A program made the translations under genes and the position numbers. From assembly GCF_008370495.1 (NCBI RefSeq), contig NZ_VTUX01000001.1, positions 1 to 64,000 of the forward strand: a DNA stretch of 64,000 nt, in the 5' to 3' direction. The stretch comes from Pseudohalioglobus sediminis (GTDB lineage: Bacteria; Pseudomonadota; Gammaproteobacteria; Pseudomonadales; Halieaceae). The notes under the pieces are model-generated. The model was not told where the DNA came from and ran no database searches. It saw nothing but the letters and a program-made list of their open reading frames with translations. This document shows positions 1-10,150 of this stretch, piece after piece. Position 1 is the first letter of the stretch, and each line of letters begins with the position of its first letter.

Positions 1-93
1 CTGGTCAGCTTTATGGAATATGATCTAGGATTCTTTGATGAGGATGTGGGGCGGGTCGAACCCGCCGCCAATCCTTTTTTACCGGAAGTGTAA
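1..93 (+). CDS. IS481-family transposase, C-terminal fragment (5' part outside window)
   Basis: The first reading frame is open from base 1 to a TAA at 91-93 and gives 30 residues, including FMEYDLGFFDEDVGRVEP and then NPF. This resembles the C-terminal tail of the DDE integrase-core transposases of the IS481 family, which end in a similar acidic 'YDLGFFD...RVEP..NPF' segment. The stop lies inside the first of two near-identical 19-bp repeats that look like the element's end. Only the last residues are visible, so it cannot be said whether the transposase is intact. The assignment rests on recall of the family tail. Confidence 0.6.
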   Translation: MVSFMEYDLGFFDEDVGRVEPAANPFLPEV

Positions 94-139
94 ACCATGT
101 CTCCGGTATAAGGTGTAAACCATGTGTCCGGGATACACC
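88..139. mobile_element. Probable right end of the IS481-type element, with tandem 19-bp repeats
   Basis: The 19-mer at 88-106 (GTGTAAACCATGTCTCCGG) recurs at 113-131 with a single C-to-G change, 25 bp apart. The second copy sits in a short inverted repeat, GGTGTA (112-117) and TACACC (134-139). Multiple transposase-binding repeats at an end are typical of insertion sequences. The transposase stop lies inside repeat 1, so this is most likely the terminal binding region. The exact terminus and any target duplication cannot be fixed without the left end. Confidence 0.45.
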
Positions 140-149
140 TGAGGATTAG

Positions 150-226
<77 letters not shown>

Positions 227-256
227 GGGGAAGGTTTGATCTTACAACGAATGGGA

Positions 257-333
257 TGGGGTGGCCGACGGGTCTCGAACCCGCCACCTCCGGAGCCACA
301 ATCCGGTGCTCTACCTGATGAGCTACGGCCACC
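257..333 (-). tRNA. tRNA-His (anticodon GTG)
   Basis: The minus strand gives a tRNA with acceptor GTGGCCG paired with CGGCCAC and a CCA end at 259-257. The extra G at position -1 (333), paired with C73, is the identity element of bacterial histidine tRNAs. The anticodon loop ATTGTGGC contains GTG, and the T-arm contains GGTTCGAGACC. It lies 30 bp from tRNA-Arg and 51 bp from tRNA-Pro in the same orientation, so the three are probably processed from one transcript. Confidence 0.95.
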
Positions 334-384
334 ATCGCCGTTCCTGACTGAACTATCACCCTCACCAGGTTGTGGCTGGAGAGT

Positions 385-461
385 TGGTCGGGGTAGAGAG
401 ATTCGAACTCCCGACATCCTGCTCCCAAAGCAGGCGCGCTACCAGACTGCGCTATACCCCG
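385..461 (-). tRNA. tRNA-Pro (anticodon TGG)
   Basis: The minus strand gives a 77-nt tRNA with acceptor CGGGGTA/TACCCCG and an encoded CCA (387-385). The D-arm contains AGCGCAGTCTGGTAGCGC, typical of proline tRNAs. The anticodon stem-loop CTGCTTTGGGAGCAG carries TGG, and the T-arm contains GAGTTCGAATC. It is the promoter-proximal gene of the cluster, and the start of transcription lies about 40 bp upstream. Confidence 0.95.
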
Positions 462-506
462 ATAATCAGTTGGAAGCCTTGACCGGCCTCCCTTTCAGGA
501 GCGCGC

Positions 507-535
507 ATAATACTCATCAGTGGGCGGAGCGTCAA
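507..535 (-). promoter_or_regulatory. Sigma70 promoter of the tRNA operon
   Basis: On the minus strand TTGACG (535-530) is followed by a 17-bp spacer and TATTAT (512-507), a near-consensus sigma70 promoter at optimal spacing. The bases after the -10 are GCGCGCTCC. A GC-rich discriminator of this kind is the known hallmark of stable-RNA promoters under stringent (ppGpp/DksA) control. It fires toward tRNA-Pro, whose 5' end is at 461. Confidence 0.75.
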
Positions 536-658
536 CGCCGCGGCACGCTATTTTCACTTCGCGCCCTTCCACTGCCCGCCCCCGTTATGGGACAATGCGC
601 GGCTTTCCGCGGGGGCCTTATCCTGCCGCTTTTTCACCGTTTGAGAGGAACCTGACCG

Positions 659-1504
659 ATGTCCGCACTGGTACTGGATGGCAAAACCCTGGCAGCCCAA
701 ACCGAGGCCGAGTTACTCGCCCGAGTGGAATCGCTCAAGGAGAAGTCTGCAGGCAAGACGCCCATACTGGCGACCATCCTGGTCGGTGATGACCCCGCCT
801 CCGCCACCTATGTAAAAATGAAGGGCAACGCCTGTCGGCGCGTGGGCATGGATTCCATGGCGGTGGAAATGCCGGCATCGACCAGCACAGAAGAGTTGCT
901 GGCCAAGATCGAAGAACTCAACAGTAATCCCGACGTGCACGGCATCCTGCTGCAACATCCCGTACCTCCCCAGATTGACGAACGCGCCTGCTTCGATGCA
1001 ATCGCCCTGGGCAAGGATGTCGATGGCGTCACCTGCCTTGGCTTCGGCCGCATGGCCATGGGCGAGGACGCCTACGGCTGCGCCACCCCCCAGGGCATCA
1101 TGCGCATACTCGATCACTACAACATTGATATCGAAGGCAAGCATGCCGTGGTGGTTGGGCGCTCCCCTATTCTCGGCAAACCGATGGCGATGATGCTGTT
1201 ACAGAAGAACGCCACGGTCACCATCTGTCATTCCCGCACACAGGACCTGCCCTCCCTGGTAGCACAAGCAGACATCCTGGTCGGGGCTGTCGGCAAGCCG
1301 GAATTCATCAAGGCGGACTGGGTGAAAGAAGGCGCCGTCGTTGTGGATGCGGGTTATCACCCGGGCGGGGTTGGCGATATCGAATTGGCGCCGCTGGTGG
1401 AGAAGGCCTCCGCCTATACACCGGTGCCGGGCGGCGTGGGCCCGATGACCATCAATACGCTCATTATGCAGAGCGTGGAGTCCGGCGAGAAAAGCCTGGG
1501 CTAG
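659..1504 (+). CDS. folD: Bifunctional methylenetetrahydrofolate dehydrogenase / methenyltetrahydrofolate cyclohydrolase
   Basis: The 281-residue product interconverts 5,10-methylene-THF and 10-formyl-THF in the cytosol, using NADP, and supplies one-carbon units for purines and formyl-Met. The active-site tyrosine and lysine are at Y51 and K55 (ATYVKMK), the conserved glutamine at Q99, and the KDVDG motif at 119-123. The nucleotide-binding segment [14 protein letters not shown] and the C-terminal [10 protein letters not shown] signature are present. The substrate loop reads QHPVP where most proteobacterial FolD proteins have QLPLP, so this belongs to a divergent FolD subtype although it sits at the usual locus beside the tRNAs and cysS. 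ATG at 659 is preceded by a GAGAGGA-like ribosome site. Confidence 0.95.
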   Translation: MSALVLDGKTLAAQTEAELLARVESLKEKSAGKTPILATILVGDDPASATYVKMKGNACRRVGMDSMAVEMPASTSTEELLAKIEELNSNPDVHGILLQHPVPPQIDERACFDAIALGKDVDGVTCLGFGRMAMGEDAYGCATPQGIMRILDHYNIDIEGKHAVVVGRSPILGKPMAMMLLQKNATVTICHSRTQDLPSLVAQADILVGAVGKPEFIKADWVKEGAVVVDAGYHPGGVGDIELAPLVEKASAYTPVPGGVGPMTINTLIMQSVESGEKSLG

Positions 1505-1595
1505 GCACCCTGCCCCGGGAAGCGAACTGCCTGCCCCATGCACCGCGGCGCACGCCGTCGGCGCTGTGCACTAATGGCGCCGGCGCCAGGCCGGG

Positions 1596-2972
1596 TCAGC
1601 CGCGCTTCCATTTGGTCCCTTCGCGGGAATCCTCCAGGATCACCCCCTGGGCAGCCAGTGCGTCCCGGATTTCGTCTGCCCGGGCAAAATCCTTCGCCGC
1701 CTTGGCTTCCTGGCGTGCTGCAATTTGCGCCTCAATCTGATCCGCTGAGATCGCATCCTCCGACGAGGTTCCCTGTAACCAGGCTTCCGGGTCCTGCCCG
1801 AGGATGCCAAGCAGGTTGCCCGCCGCCAGTATGCGCGCCTTCAGCGCAGGTTTTTCCGCCGCATCCGCCTTGTGCAACTGGTGCGCCAGCGCGTGTATCT
1901 CGGCGATGGCAACCGGCGTATTGAGATCATCATTGAGCGCGTTGTAAAAAGGCTCCTCAGCCAGTCGAACCTCGGTATCCAGTTCGATGTCCTGCACATC
2001 CCGCAGTGTGCTGTAAAGGCTGTCCAGCGTGGCCTGGGCCTGCTCCAGCAGTTCAGCAGAAAAATTGAGCGGGGACCGATAGTGTGCGCTCAGCAAAGCA
2101 AAGCGCAGGACCTCGCCGCGATAGCTCTGCAGCAGATCGCGCACGGTGCGAAAGTTGCCCATCGACTTGGACATTTTTTCGCCGTCGATATCGAGGTAGG
2201 CGTTGTGCATCCAGTAGCGCACGTAGTCACCGCCGTGGGCACAACGGCTCTGGGCTATTTCGTTTTCATGGTGCGGAAAAATCAGGTCCCGACCACCGCC
2301 ATGAATATCGATGGTTTCACCCAGATGCGCGCGAATCATGGCGGAACACTCCAGGTGCCAGCCCGGTCGACCACGCCCCCAGGGGCTATCCCAGCCGGGG
2401 TCTTCCTCCGCAGCGGGCTTCCATAGCACAAAGTCCCCGGGATGACGCTTGTAGTCAGCCACTTCCACCCGCGCACCAGCGAGCATGTCGTCCAGCGCTC
2501 GCCGCGACAGCTTGCCGTAATCCGCCATGGACTCGACGGCGAACAGGACGTGCCCCTGTGACTCGTAGGCATTGCCCTTGCTTACCAGCGTTGATGTCAG
2601 TTCAATCATGGCGTCGATATTGTGGGTGGCGTGCGGCTCAAGGGTCGGCGGCAGGGCATTCAGTGCTGCCATATCCTCGCGATACTTGGCTGTGTATTCA
2701 TCCGTAACCGCCTCGATACTGCGCTGGCTGGCCTTTGCCGCGGCAATGATCTTGTCATCGACATCGGTAATATTGCGGGCGTAGGTCACGTTGGCATATT
2801 GCGTCTGTAACAGGCGAAACAGCGTATCGAACACGACCACCGGGCGCGCATTGCCGATATGCGCCAGGTTGTAAACTGTGGGGCCGCATACGTACATGGT
2901 GACCGTATCGGGGACCAGCGGCTCGAATACTTCCTTTTCTCCGCTCATGGTGTTGTAAACCTTGAGACTCAT
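1596..2972 (-). CDS. cysS: Cysteinyl-tRNA synthetase
   Basis: This 458-residue class Ia synthetase attaches cysteine to tRNA-Cys. The zinc and substrate-binding cysteine is at about residue 29 (YVCGPTVYN), and the HIGH box appears as HIGN at 38-41. The zinc-site segment WHLECSAM and HHENEIAQS follow, and the KMSKS loop reads KMSKSMGN near residue 270. The length is normal for the family. It lies 30 bp downstream of glnS on the same strand, so the two synthetases are probably cotranscribed. It converges with folD, with no clear T-tract terminator in the 91 bp between them. Confidence 0.97.
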   Translation of the reverse strand: MSLKVYNTMSGEKEVFEPLVPDTVTMYVCGPTVYNLAHIGNARPVVVFDTLFRLLQTQYANVTYARNITDVDDKIIAAAKASQRSIEAVTDEYTAKYREDMAALNALPPTLEPHATHNIDAMIELTSTLVSKGNAYESQGHVLFAVESMADYGKLSRRALDDMLAGARVEVADYKRHPGDFVLWKPAAEEDPGWDSPWGRGRPGWHLECSAMIRAHLGETIDIHGGGRDLIFPHHENEIAQSRCAHGGDYVRYWMHNAYLDIDGEKMSKSMGNFRTVRDLLQSYRGEVLRFALLSAHYRSPLNFSAELLEQAQATLDSLYSTLRDVQDIELDTEVRLAEEPFYNALNDDLNTPVAIAEIHALAHQLHKADAAEKPALKARILAAGNLLGILGQDPEAWLQGTSSEDAISADQIEAQIAARQEAKAAKDFARADEIRDALAAQGVILEDSREGTKWKRG

Positions 2973-3002
2973 GATTGCTCCTTGTCTATTCCGCGCTAAC
3001 CG

Positions 3003-4661
3003 CTAATCGTTCCAGGTATCACGCAGGCCGATGGTCTTGTTGAATACGGGCATTTCACTGCTGTGATCGTATCGATCAGCCACAAAGTAACCCTCGCGTT
3101 CGAACTGGAAGCCCTGCTCCGGCAGCGCCTCTAGCAGGGAAGGCTCTATCCATGCGTTATTGACGATTTGCAGTGATTCAGGGTTGATGTGCGCCATAAA
3201 GTCGTTGTCGCCACGGTCCGGCGCCTCGTGATTGAACAGACGGTCATACAGCCTGATTTCGGCGCGCTTGCCGGCGCTAGCCGACACCCACTGAATCACA
3301 CCCTTGGGTTTCACACCATCTTCGGGGTTTTCGCCAATCGTGTTGGGGATAGTGTGCGCATGCACCTCGACGATCTCCCCGGCGTCGTTCTTGACCACCG
3401 CGTCGGCCTCGATCACATACGCATTGCGCAGTCGCACGCGCTTGCCAAGCACCAGGCGCTTGTACTTTTTATTGGCTTCCTCGCGGAAGTCCTCGGCATC
3501 AATATAGACCTCGCGGGTAAAGGGCAGCTGACGCTGGCCGAGATCTTCGCGCGTCGGGTGGTTTGGTGCCGCCAGCATTTCGGTCTTGTCTTCCGGGTAA
3601 TCCGTGAGCACGACTTTCAGGGGCTTGAGCACCGCCATGGCGCGCGGCGCATTGGCATTGAGATCCTCCCTGATAGCGAATTCCAGCATGGCCACGTCAA
3701 CCACGCCGTCGGAGCGGGTAGTACCGATCATATCGCAGAACTTGCGGATGGCGGCGGGCGTATAACCGCGACGGCGCATACCGGATACGGTGGGCATACG
3801 CGGGTCGTCCCAGCCGGCCACCACGGCCTCGTCAACCAGCTGCTTGAGTTTGCGCTTGCTGGTGATGGTGTAACTCGGGTTCAGGCGCCCGAACTCGTAC
3901 TGCCGGGGTCGGCTTGGTACCGGCAGGTTGTCCAGGAACCAGTCGTAGAGGGGGCGGTGGTCCTCGAACTCCAGTGTGCAGATCGAGTGCGTAATGCCCT
4001 CGATGGCATCCTCCTGCCCATGGGCGAAATCGTAGGTGGGATAGATAGCCCACTCCGTGCCGGTCTGGTGATGCGGCATCTTGCGGATACGATAAAGGAT
4101 CGGGTCGCGCATGTTCATATTGGGTGACGCCATATCGATCCTGGCGCGCAGTACGCGCTCTCCCTCGCCGAACTCCCCGGCCTTCATACGGGCCAGCAGG
4201 TCCAGATTTTCCGCGACCGGGCGGTCGCGATAGGGGCTATTGCGGCCAGGCTCCTTGAGCGTGCCGCGATACTCACGCGCCTGCTCCGCATTCAGGTCGC
4301 ACACATAAGCCTTGCCCTGCTCCACCAGGTACACCGCCCACTCGTAGAACTGCTGAAAGTACGAGGACGCGAACCGCACCTCCCCGTCCCAGGTAAAGCC
4401 GAGCCAGCGCACATCCTGCTGGATGGACTCGATAAACTCCTGACTCTCCTTTTCCGGGTTGGTGTCGTCGAAACGGAGATTGCAGCGGCCACCATTGGCT
4501 TCGGCAAGCCCGAAGTTGACACAGATCGACTTGGCATGACCAATGTGCAGGTAGCCATTGGGCTCCGGCGGGAAGCGGGTGACAATTTCCGTTACTTTGC
4601 CGGAAGCCAGATCATCACTGATGATGGTCTGCAAGAAGTTACTGGCGGGCGTGTTTTCCAT
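3003..4661 (-). CDS. glnS: Glutaminyl-tRNA synthetase
   Basis: The 552-residue class I synthetase has the HIGH motif at 39-42 ([10 protein letters not shown]), preceded by the PPEPNG motif typical of Glx-tRNA synthetases. The KMSKS-type loop reads TSKRKL near residue 270. The C-terminal half forms the GlnRS anticodon-binding beta barrels. Length and order match Pseudomonas GlnS. It is the first gene of a glnS-cysS pair and has a recognisable promoter at 4697-4725. Confidence 0.97.
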   Translation of the reverse strand: MENTPASNFLQTIISDDLASGKVTEIVTRFPPEPNGYLHIGHAKSICVNFGLAEANGGRCNLRFDDTNPEKESQEFIESIQQDVRWLGFTWDGEVRFASSYFQQFYEWAVYLVEQGKAYVCDLNAEQAREYRGTLKEPGRNSPYRDRPVAENLDLLARMKAGEFGEGERVLRARIDMASPNMNMRDPILYRIRKMPHHQTGTEWAIYPTYDFAHGQEDAIEGITHSICTLEFEDHRPLYDWFLDNLPVPSRPRQYEFGRLNPSYTITSKRKLKQLVDEAVVAGWDDPRMPTVSGMRRRGYTPAAIRKFCDMIGTTRSDGVVDVAMLEFAIREDLNANAPRAMAVLKPLKVVLTDYPEDKTEMLAAPNHPTREDLGQRQLPFTREVYIDAEDFREEANKKYKRLVLGKRVRLRNAYVIEADAVVKNDAGEIVEVHAHTIPNTIGENPEDGVKPKGVIQWVSASAGKRAEIRLYDRLFNHEAPDRGDNDFMAHINPESLQIVNNAWIEPSLLEALPEQGFQFEREGYFVADRYDHSSEMPVFNKTIGLRDTWND

Positions 4662-4696
4662 AGTTTGAAGTGGCCTGGGTGGGGCAAAGGGCGCGT

Positions 4697-4725
4697 ATTA
4701 TAGCGGCGAACGCGCCACGCTTTAA
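4697..4725 (-). promoter_or_regulatory. Candidate sigma70 promoter of glnS-cysS
   Basis: The minus strand carries TTAAAG (4725-4720), a 17-bp spacer and a perfect TATAAT (4702-4697). Transcription would start near 4690 and leave a leader of about 30 nt before the glnS ATG at 4661. The -35 is weak but the -10 and spacing are ideal. Confidence 0.55.
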
Positions 4726-4850
4726 GCCGCCAGACCCTGTTTCCACAGTAAAATAACGGCTTATTCATCCGCTCCCGTTGTTTTCCTGTGGCGGAAAAGC
4801 CCGTATCATTGCCTCCCCTCACCAGAATCAAACTCACAGGGACGAGCAAC

Positions 4851-5348
4851 ATGGTTATCATTCGCACCACTTTCGGTGAAATCAAGCTGGCACTGGACGC
4901 CGACAAAGCGCCCAAAACCGTGGAAAACTTCCTGTCGTACGCCCGGGATGGCTTTTACGACGGCACCATCTTCCATCGCGTGATCGACAACTTCATGATC
5001 CAGGGTGGCGGCTTCGACACCGACATGAACCAGAAGCCGACCAGCGAACCGATTGAAAACGAGGCAGATAATGGCCTCAAGAACGACTTTGGCACCATTG
5101 CCATGGCCAGGACCATGGATCCTCACTCTGCCACGGCCCAGTTTTTCATCAACGTCAAGGACAATGATTTCCTGAATCACTCCGGCAAGAACATGCAAGG
5201 CTGGGGCTACACCGTGTTCGGCAAGGTTACCGAAGGCGAAGAAGTCCTGGACAAGATCAGGGCGGTGCCGACCACCTCACGCGGTGGCCACCAGGACGTC
5301 CCCACTGACCCGGTGATCATCGAAACCGTGGTAATCGTCGAAGAGTAA
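4851..5348 (+). CDS. ppiB: Cytosolic peptidyl-prolyl cis-trans isomerase B (cyclophilin)
   Basis: The 165-residue cyclophilin catalyses proline isomerisation during protein folding. The catalytic-core motifs are present: [14 protein letters not shown] with the active arginine, then [17 protein letters not shown] and [12 protein letters not shown]. No signal peptide is seen, so it is the cytoplasmic form. I chose ATG 4851 because the protein begins [11 protein letters not shown] like known PpiB, with CAGGGA upstream; an earlier in-frame ATG at 4788 would add 21 atypical residues. lpxH starts on the base after the stop, as in Pseudomonas. Confidence 0.95.
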   Translation: MVIIRTTFGEIKLALDADKAPKTVENFLSYARDGFYDGTIFHRVIDNFMIQGGGFDTDMNQKPTSEPIENEADNGLKNDFGTIAMARTMDPHSATAQFFINVKDNDFLNHSGKNMQGWGYTVFGKVTEGEEVLDKIRAVPTTSRGGHQDVPTDPVIIETVVIVEE

Positions 5349-6059
5349 GTGTCGCGTACACTCTTCATATCTGATCTGCACCTGGATCCCGCCAGGCCCG
5401 AGATTACCTGGGCACTGGCGGCCTTTCTCAACGACCACAGCGACTGTTCGACACTCTATGTCCTCGGCGATCTGTTCGAGGCCTGGGTAGGCGACGACGA
5501 CGATTCAGCCTTCGTCGCCTCGGTGGCTGCACTGTTCGCTGACTTCTCCGCACAGGGCCCCGGGCTGATGCTGATGCAGGGCAACCGGGATTTCCTGCTG
5601 GGGGAGGACTTTTGCAATCGCATCGGCGCAACACTGCTGCCCGACCCAAGCACTATTGACCTCTATGGCACCCCCACCCTGCTGATGCACGGAGACAGTC
5701 TCTGCACCGGCGACGCAGAGTACATGCGCTTTCGCAGCAGCGCCCGCAGCCCACAGTGGCAGGCCGAACTGCTGGCCAAACCCCTCGCCGAGCGCCGGGC
5801 CCTGGCCGAGCAGTTGCGCAGCATGAGCAAAGAGGCCAACTCGAACAAGGCAGAAGACATCATGGATGTCACTCCTGCAGAGGTCGATCGGGTGATGCGG
5901 GAAGCCGGTGTCAGCCGCATGATTCACGGTCACACCCACCGTCCGGCGCGGCACCAGGTCCCCCTGGGCGAACGTATTGTGCTGGGAGACTGGGAGCGGC
6001 ATGGCTGGTATATCGACGCTGGCCCGGATCATATTGATTTGGTTAAATTCGATATTTAA
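5349..6059 (+). CDS. lpxH: UDP-2,3-diacylglucosamine diphosphatase
   Basis: The 236-residue metallophosphoesterase cleaves UDP-2,3-diacyl-GlcN to lipid X and UMP in lipid A synthesis, at the inner face of the cytoplasmic membrane. Metal-binding motifs in order are DLHLD (near residue 9), GDLFEAWVGDD, QGNRDF, HGDSLC and HGHTHRPARH. The start is GTG at 5349, the base after the ppiB TAA, so translation is probably coupled. Its presence shows that the organism makes LPS by the LpxH route. Confidence 0.95.
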   Translation: MSRTLFISDLHLDPARPEITWALAAFLNDHSDCSTLYVLGDLFEAWVGDDDDSAFVASVAALFADFSAQGPGLMLMQGNRDFLLGEDFCNRIGATLLPDPSTIDLYGTPTLLMHGDSLCTGDAEYMRFRSSARSPQWQAELLAKPLAERRALAEQLRSMSKEANSNKAEDIMDVTPAEVDRVMREAGVSRMIHGHTHRPARHQVPLGERIVLGDWERHGWYIDAGPDHIDLVKFDI

Positions 6060-6182
6060 CAATGCGTTACTGACTTTTCATCAAGTCAATTATCGCACCT
6101 TTCTGCCTGCTCGATACTGTACTCGGCGCGCCCCGACGCAGGGCTCAAACGGGAAGGCAGGGGCGTAATCTGCCCGGCGTGA

Positions 6183-6797
6183 CTATGCCGGCACCCCGCT
6201 GTGAAAACGAAACTCTTCGTCGGGCGACTCGATCAATTCCCGCTCACACTGCAACAGCGCCGCCAGGCGCGTATCGACTTCTGCCCTGGAACTCACCGCT
6301 TCCGCCAGTTTGAGGTAGTCCCGGAAATGCCGTGACTCCGACTTCAGCAGCGACAGGTAGAAAGCCTGCAACTCCTCATCGAGTTCCGGCGCCAGCGCGG
6401 CAAAGCGCTCGCAGGAACGCGCTTCAATGATGGCACCGACCAGCAGCGTGTCTACCAGCCGGCCCGGCTCCTCTGTGCGCACCTCTTTGCGCAGCGCACC
6501 GGCATAGCGTGCCGCGGTAAGTTGCGGGTAGGCCACTCCCCGACGTTGCATGATGGCAATCACCTGCTCAAAGTGGCGCAGTTCCTCCCGCGCCAATCGC
6601 GACAGCTTGTTGAGCAGATCGTGATGATCCACGTAACGGTACATCAGGTTGAGCGCAGTGGACGCCGCCTTTTTTTCGCAGTTGGCGTGATCGACCAGGA
6701 GAACATCCTGGTTCTGCAGTGCCCAGTCCACCCAGGCGCGTGGTGTCGGACAGGCAAGGAACTCGAGAATGTGGCTTATATCGGGGGCTGTGCTCAT
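6183..6797 (-). CDS. miaE: tRNA-(ms2io6A) hydroxylase
   Basis: The 204-residue ferritin-like di-iron monooxygenase hydroxylates the isopentenyl group of ms2i6A37 in tRNAs reading UNN codons; it needs O2. The iron ligands fit the pattern of two helix pairs: HANCEKKAAS, EELRHFEQV, EARSCERF and SESRHFRDY. The start codon overlaps the stop of the upstream DUF1289 gene in an ATGA (6794-6797), indicating coupled translation. Confidence 0.9.
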   Translation of the reverse strand: MSTAPDISHILEFLACPTPRAWVDWALQNQDVLLVDHANCEKKAASTALNLMYRYVDHHDLLNKLSRLAREELRHFEQVIAIMQRRGVAYPQLTAARYAGALRKEVRTEEPGRLVDTLLVGAIIEARSCERFAALAPELDEELQAFYLSLLKSESRHFRDYLKLAEAVSSRAEVDTRLAALLQCERELIESPDEEFRFHSGVPA

Positions 6798-7276
6798 GGA
6801 ACATTGTCACCAAAATTGTCACCAAACAGGTCGGGCATCGCTATGTAGCGGTCGTAGTGCGCCTGGGACAACAGCAGGAACTCGCTGTCGATCCGTTCGC
6901 GCAATTGCGCCAGTGTCAGGTCACGATAGCGCAGGTCAACTTCAAAACCGAAGTCGCGCGTACTGTCGATCTGCCCGGCACCGGCCTTGAGCAGGCTGAA
7001 CACCCAGCAGTAGGCATCGTGGTGCGCAACGAAACGCACGTTCTGGGTTTCCAGTTGCCACCGCAATAGCGCCGCATCATGGACCTGCAATTTGTTACTG
7101 ACACACTGCGATAGAAAGCCGGAGAGCCGGCCATCGATAATACGCTTCTGCTCCGGTGTGTAACTGTTCCAGTCAATCACCTCGTGACTGAAGCGCTTGC
7201 AACCGCGACAGACCGTGTCGCCGATGCCGGTGGAACAGACGCCGATACAGGGTGTTTTGACGGATAAATCGAACAT
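6794..7276 (-). CDS. DUF1289 family protein with CxxxC-x8-CxxC cluster
   Basis: The 160-residue protein starts with a DUF1289 module. Four cysteines at residues 10, 14, 23 and 26 (TPCIGVC then CRGC) suggest binding of zinc or an Fe-S cluster; neither is proven. The motif is followed by RFSHEVIDW and EQKRII, typical of the family. The remaining 100 residues are not usual for a minimal DUF1289 protein and show no motif I recognise. It is coupled to miaE by a 4-bp overlap, which hints at a link to tRNA or Fe metabolism, but this is inference. Confidence 0.75.
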   Translation of the reverse strand: MFDLSVKTPCIGVCSTGIGDTVCRGCKRFSHEVIDWNSYTPEQKRIIDGRLSGFLSQCVSNKLQVHDAALLRWQLETQNVRFVAHHDAYCWVFSLLKAGAGQIDSTRDFGFEVDLRYRDLTLAQLRERIDSEFLLLSQAHYDRYIAMPDLFGDNFGDNVP

Positions 7277-7357
7277 GTCCAGGCGGGATTACAGGCAGGG
7301 GACAAAGTTTAGAATATCACCACGGTGAATGCACGATATAGGGTGCGATTCATTTAT

Positions 7358-7377
7358 CTTATTTTGCTTGTGGGCTA
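7358..7377 (+). promoter_or_regulatory. Candidate -10 region upstream of acnB
   Basis: The 184-bp gap between the DUF1289 gene and acnB contains an AT-rich stretch ending in GGGCTATACTTCG. TATACT matches the sigma70 -10 in five of six positions. The hexamer 17 bp upstream (TTTATC) is a poor -35, so an activator may be needed. Confidence 0.35.
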
Positions 7378-7460
7378 TACTTCGCGGCGATTTTTCTCCA
7401 CAGGAGCCGCCGGCGCTACCCTCTGCCGGGGGACTTCTTTCAAGCTAAAGGAGCTCTACC

Positions 7461-10076
7461 GTGCTAGAAGCGTATCGCGAACATGTGGCCGAACGTGCCG
7501 CTCAGAATATTCCCCCAAAACCCCTGAACGCCGAGCAGGTCGCCGGGCTGGTTGAGCTGCTGAAAAACCCTCCCGCAGGCGAAGAAGCCTACCTGCTGGA
7601 CCTGGTCACCAATCGCGTACCCCCCGGTGTCGATGAGGCCGCCTACGTCAAGGCGGGCTTCCTGTCCGCCGTCGCCAAAGGCGAGACCGAGTGCCCGCTG
7701 ATCGACAGGCTGGCAGCGGTCAAGCTGCTGGGCAATATGCACGGTGGTTACAACATTGAAACGCTGGTGGGCCTGCTGCCTGATAGCGATCTCGGCGCGC
7801 AAGCCGCTGCAGAACTCAAGCACACGCTGCTGATGTTCGACGCATTCCACGACGTCGCCGAGCTGGCCGAGAAAGGCAATGAAAACGCCAGGGCGGTCAT
7901 GCAATCCTGGGCGGATGCCGAATGGTTTACCAGCCAGGATGCCGTGCCCGAGTCCATCAAGGTGGCCGTGTTCAAGGTCACCGGTGAAACCAACACGGAT
8001 GACCTCTCCCCCGCTCCCGATGCCTGGTCACGACCCGACATTCCCCTGCACGCGCTGGCCATGTACAAGATGACCCGCGACGGCCTGGAACCTGAAGAAC
8101 ACGGTGTAACCGGCCCGATGAAGCAGATCGAGGAAATCCAGTCCAAGGGCCTGCCCGTGGCTTTCGTCGGCGATGTTGTCGGTACCGGCTCCTCGCGCAA
8201 ATCCGCCACCAACTCGGTGCTGTGGTTCTTTGGCGATGAGATCGACGGTGTACCCAACAAGAAGGGCGGCGGCATCTGCATCGGCGGCAAGGTAGCCCCG
8301 ATTTTCTACAACACCATGGAAGATGCCGGTGCACTGGTTTTTGAAGCACCGGTTGACGACCTGGGCATGGGCGACGTGATCGAAATCCGTCCCTACGAGG
8401 GCAAGATCCTCTCGGAAGCCGGTGATGTGATCTCGGAATTCGAACTCAAGTCAGATGTCCTGCTGGACGAAGTTCGCGCCGGCGGCCGCATCAACCTGAT
8501 CATCGGCCGCGGCCTCACCACTCGCGCCCGCGAAGCCCTCGGCCTCCCCGAGTCCGACCTGTTCCGCAAGCCCGAGCAGCCGGAAGACACCGGCAAAGGC
8601 TTTACCCTGGCACAGAAAATGGTCGGCAAGGCCTGCGGCACCGACGGCATCCGCCCCGGCACCTACTGTGAGCCGCGCATGACCACCGTGGGCTCCCAGG
8701 ACACCACTGGCCCGATGACCCGTGACGAACTCAAGGACCTGGCCTGCCTGGGTTTCTCTGCAGACCTGACCATGCAGTCTTTCTGCCACACCGCGGCCTA
8801 CCCCAAGCCCGTGGACATCGATACCCAGCACACCCTGCCGGACTTCATCATGACCCGCGGCGGTGTATCACTGCGTCCCGGCGATGGCGTCATCCACTCG
8901 TGGCTGAACCGCATGCTGCTGCCCGACACCGTGGGCACCGGTGGTGACTCACACACGCGTTTCCCCATGGGCATATCTTTCCCGGCGGGTTCCGGGCTGG
9001 TGGCCTTCGCTGCCGCCACGGGCGTCATGCCGCTGGACATGCCCGAGTCGGTGCTGGTGCGCTTCAAGGGCGAGATGCAGCCCGGCATTACCCTGCGCGA
9101 CCTGGTACACGCCATCCCCTACTACGCGATCCAGGAAGGCCTGCTGACCGTTGAAAAGAAGGGTAAGAAGAACATCTTCTCCGGCCGCATCCTGGAAATT
9201 GAAGGCCTCGACGACCTCACCGTTGAACAGGCATTTGAGCTGTCGGATGCCTCCGCTGAACGCTCAGCGGCCGGCTGCACCATCAAGCTCTCCGAAGATT
9301 CTGTAGCCGAGTACCTGCGCTCCAACATCGTACTGCTGCGCTCCATGATCGCCGACGGTTACGGCGACCCGCGCACGCTGGAACGTCGCGCACGCAAGAT
9401 GGAAGAGTGGCTGGAAAATCCCAGCCTGATGCAAGCCGACGCGGACGCCGAATACAGTGCGGTCATCGAGATCGACCTGGCAGAAGTCAACGAGCCTATC
9501 GTTTGCTGCCCGAACGACCCCGACGATGCACGCCTGCTGTCTTCCGTCGCCGGCGACAAAGTCGACGAGGTATTCATCGGCTCGTGCATGACCAACATCG
9601 GCCATTTCCGCGCGGCGGGCAAACTGCTGCAGCAGCACAAGGGCGGCATCTCCACCCGCATGTGGCTGGCACCGCCCACCAAGATGGACGAGCACCAGTT
9701 GATGGAAGAAGGCTACTACAACATCTTTGGCGCCGCCGGTGCGCGCACCGAGATGCCGGGATGCTCCCTGTGCATGGGCAACCAGGCCCGCGTGGCAGCC
9801 AACAGCACGGTGCTGTCCACCAGCACGCGGAACTTCCCCAACCGACTCGGTGATGGCGCCAACGTGTACCTGACCTCGGCCGAACTGGCCGCTGTCGGTG
9901 CCATCCTCGGCAAGCTGCCCACGCCGGCCGAGTACATGGAGTACGCCAAGAACCTCGACGCCATGGCTGAGGATATCTACCGGTACCTTAACTTCGACCA
10001 GATCTCTGATTTCCAGAAGAGCGCCGAAGAAGGCAAGCGTATCGCCGCCGTGGAAATCCAGGAGCTCAGCGCCTGA
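7461..10076 (+). CDS. acnB: Aconitate hydratase B / 2-methylisocitrate dehydratase
   Basis: The 871-residue enzyme isomerises citrate to isocitrate in the TCA cycle and may also act on 2-methylisocitrate. The N-terminal HEAT-like and swivel domains characteristic of AcnB precede the Fe-S domains, the reverse of AcnA order. Cluster cysteines appear in [10 protein letters not shown] and GCSLCMGNQ near the C-terminus. The start is GTG 7461, preceded by AAAGGAG, and the product begins MLEAYREHV as in Pseudomonas AcnB. A strong intrinsic terminator follows, so the gene appears monocistronic. Confidence 0.97.
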   Translation: MLEAYREHVAERAAQNIPPKPLNAEQVAGLVELLKNPPAGEEAYLLDLVTNRVPPGVDEAAYVKAGFLSAVAKGETECPLIDRLAAVKLLGNMHGGYNIETLVGLLPDSDLGAQAAAELKHTLLMFDAFHDVAELAEKGNENARAVMQSWADAEWFTSQDAVPESIKVAVFKVTGETNTDDLSPAPDAWSRPDIPLHALAMYKMTRDGLEPEEHGVTGPMKQIEEIQSKGLPVAFVGDVVGTGSSRKSATNSVLWFFGDEIDGVPNKKGGGICIGGKVAPIFYNTMEDAGALVFEAPVDDLGMGDVIEIRPYEGKILSEAGDVISEFELKSDVLLDEVRAGGRINLIIGRGLTTRAREALGLPESDLFRKPEQPEDTGKGFTLAQKMVGKACGTDGIRPGTYCEPRMTTVGSQDTTGPMTRDELKDLACLGFSADLTMQSFCHTAAYPKPVDIDTQHTLPDFIMTRGGVSLRPGDGVIHSWLNRMLLPDTVGTGGDSHTRFPMGISFPAGSGLVAFAAATGVMPLDMPESVLVRFKGEMQPGITLRDLVHAIPYYAIQEGLLTVEKKGKKNIFSGRILEIEGLDDLTVEQAFELSDASAERSAAGCTIKLSEDSVAEYLRSNIVLLRSMIADGYGDPRTLERRARKMEEWLENPSLMQADADAEYSAVIEIDLAEVNEPIVCCPNDPDDARLLSSVAGDKVDEVFIGSCMTNIGHFRAAGKLLQQHKGGISTRMWLAPPTKMDEHQLMEEGYYNIFGAAGARTEMPGCSLCMGNQARVAANSTVLSTSTRNFPNRLGDGANVYLTSAELAAVGAILGKLPTPAEYMEYAKNLDAMAEDIYRYLNFDQISDFQKSAEEGKRIAAVEIQELSA

Positions 10077-10097
10077 CCAGCCGACCGGCAACGCAAA

Positions 10098-10128
10098 TAA
10101 AAAAACCCGCCTCGGCGGGTTTTTTTTG
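10098..10128 (+). terminator. Rho-independent terminator of acnB
   Basis: AACCCGCC and GGCGGGTT pair around a 2-nt TC centre at 10104-10121 and are followed by eight Ts, with a run of As on the other side. It lies 27 bp after the acnB stop. The flanking A and T tracts could make it bidirectional, also ending the minus-strand GNAT gene, which stops at 10151. Confidence 0.9.
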
Positions 10129-10150
10129 TTTGATCGCAAAGACCGATTAT

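Noticed and set aside
3189-4127. A 312-codon plus-strand open frame opposite glnS
   Set aside because: Shadow of a well-conserved glnS gene, with no family similarity.
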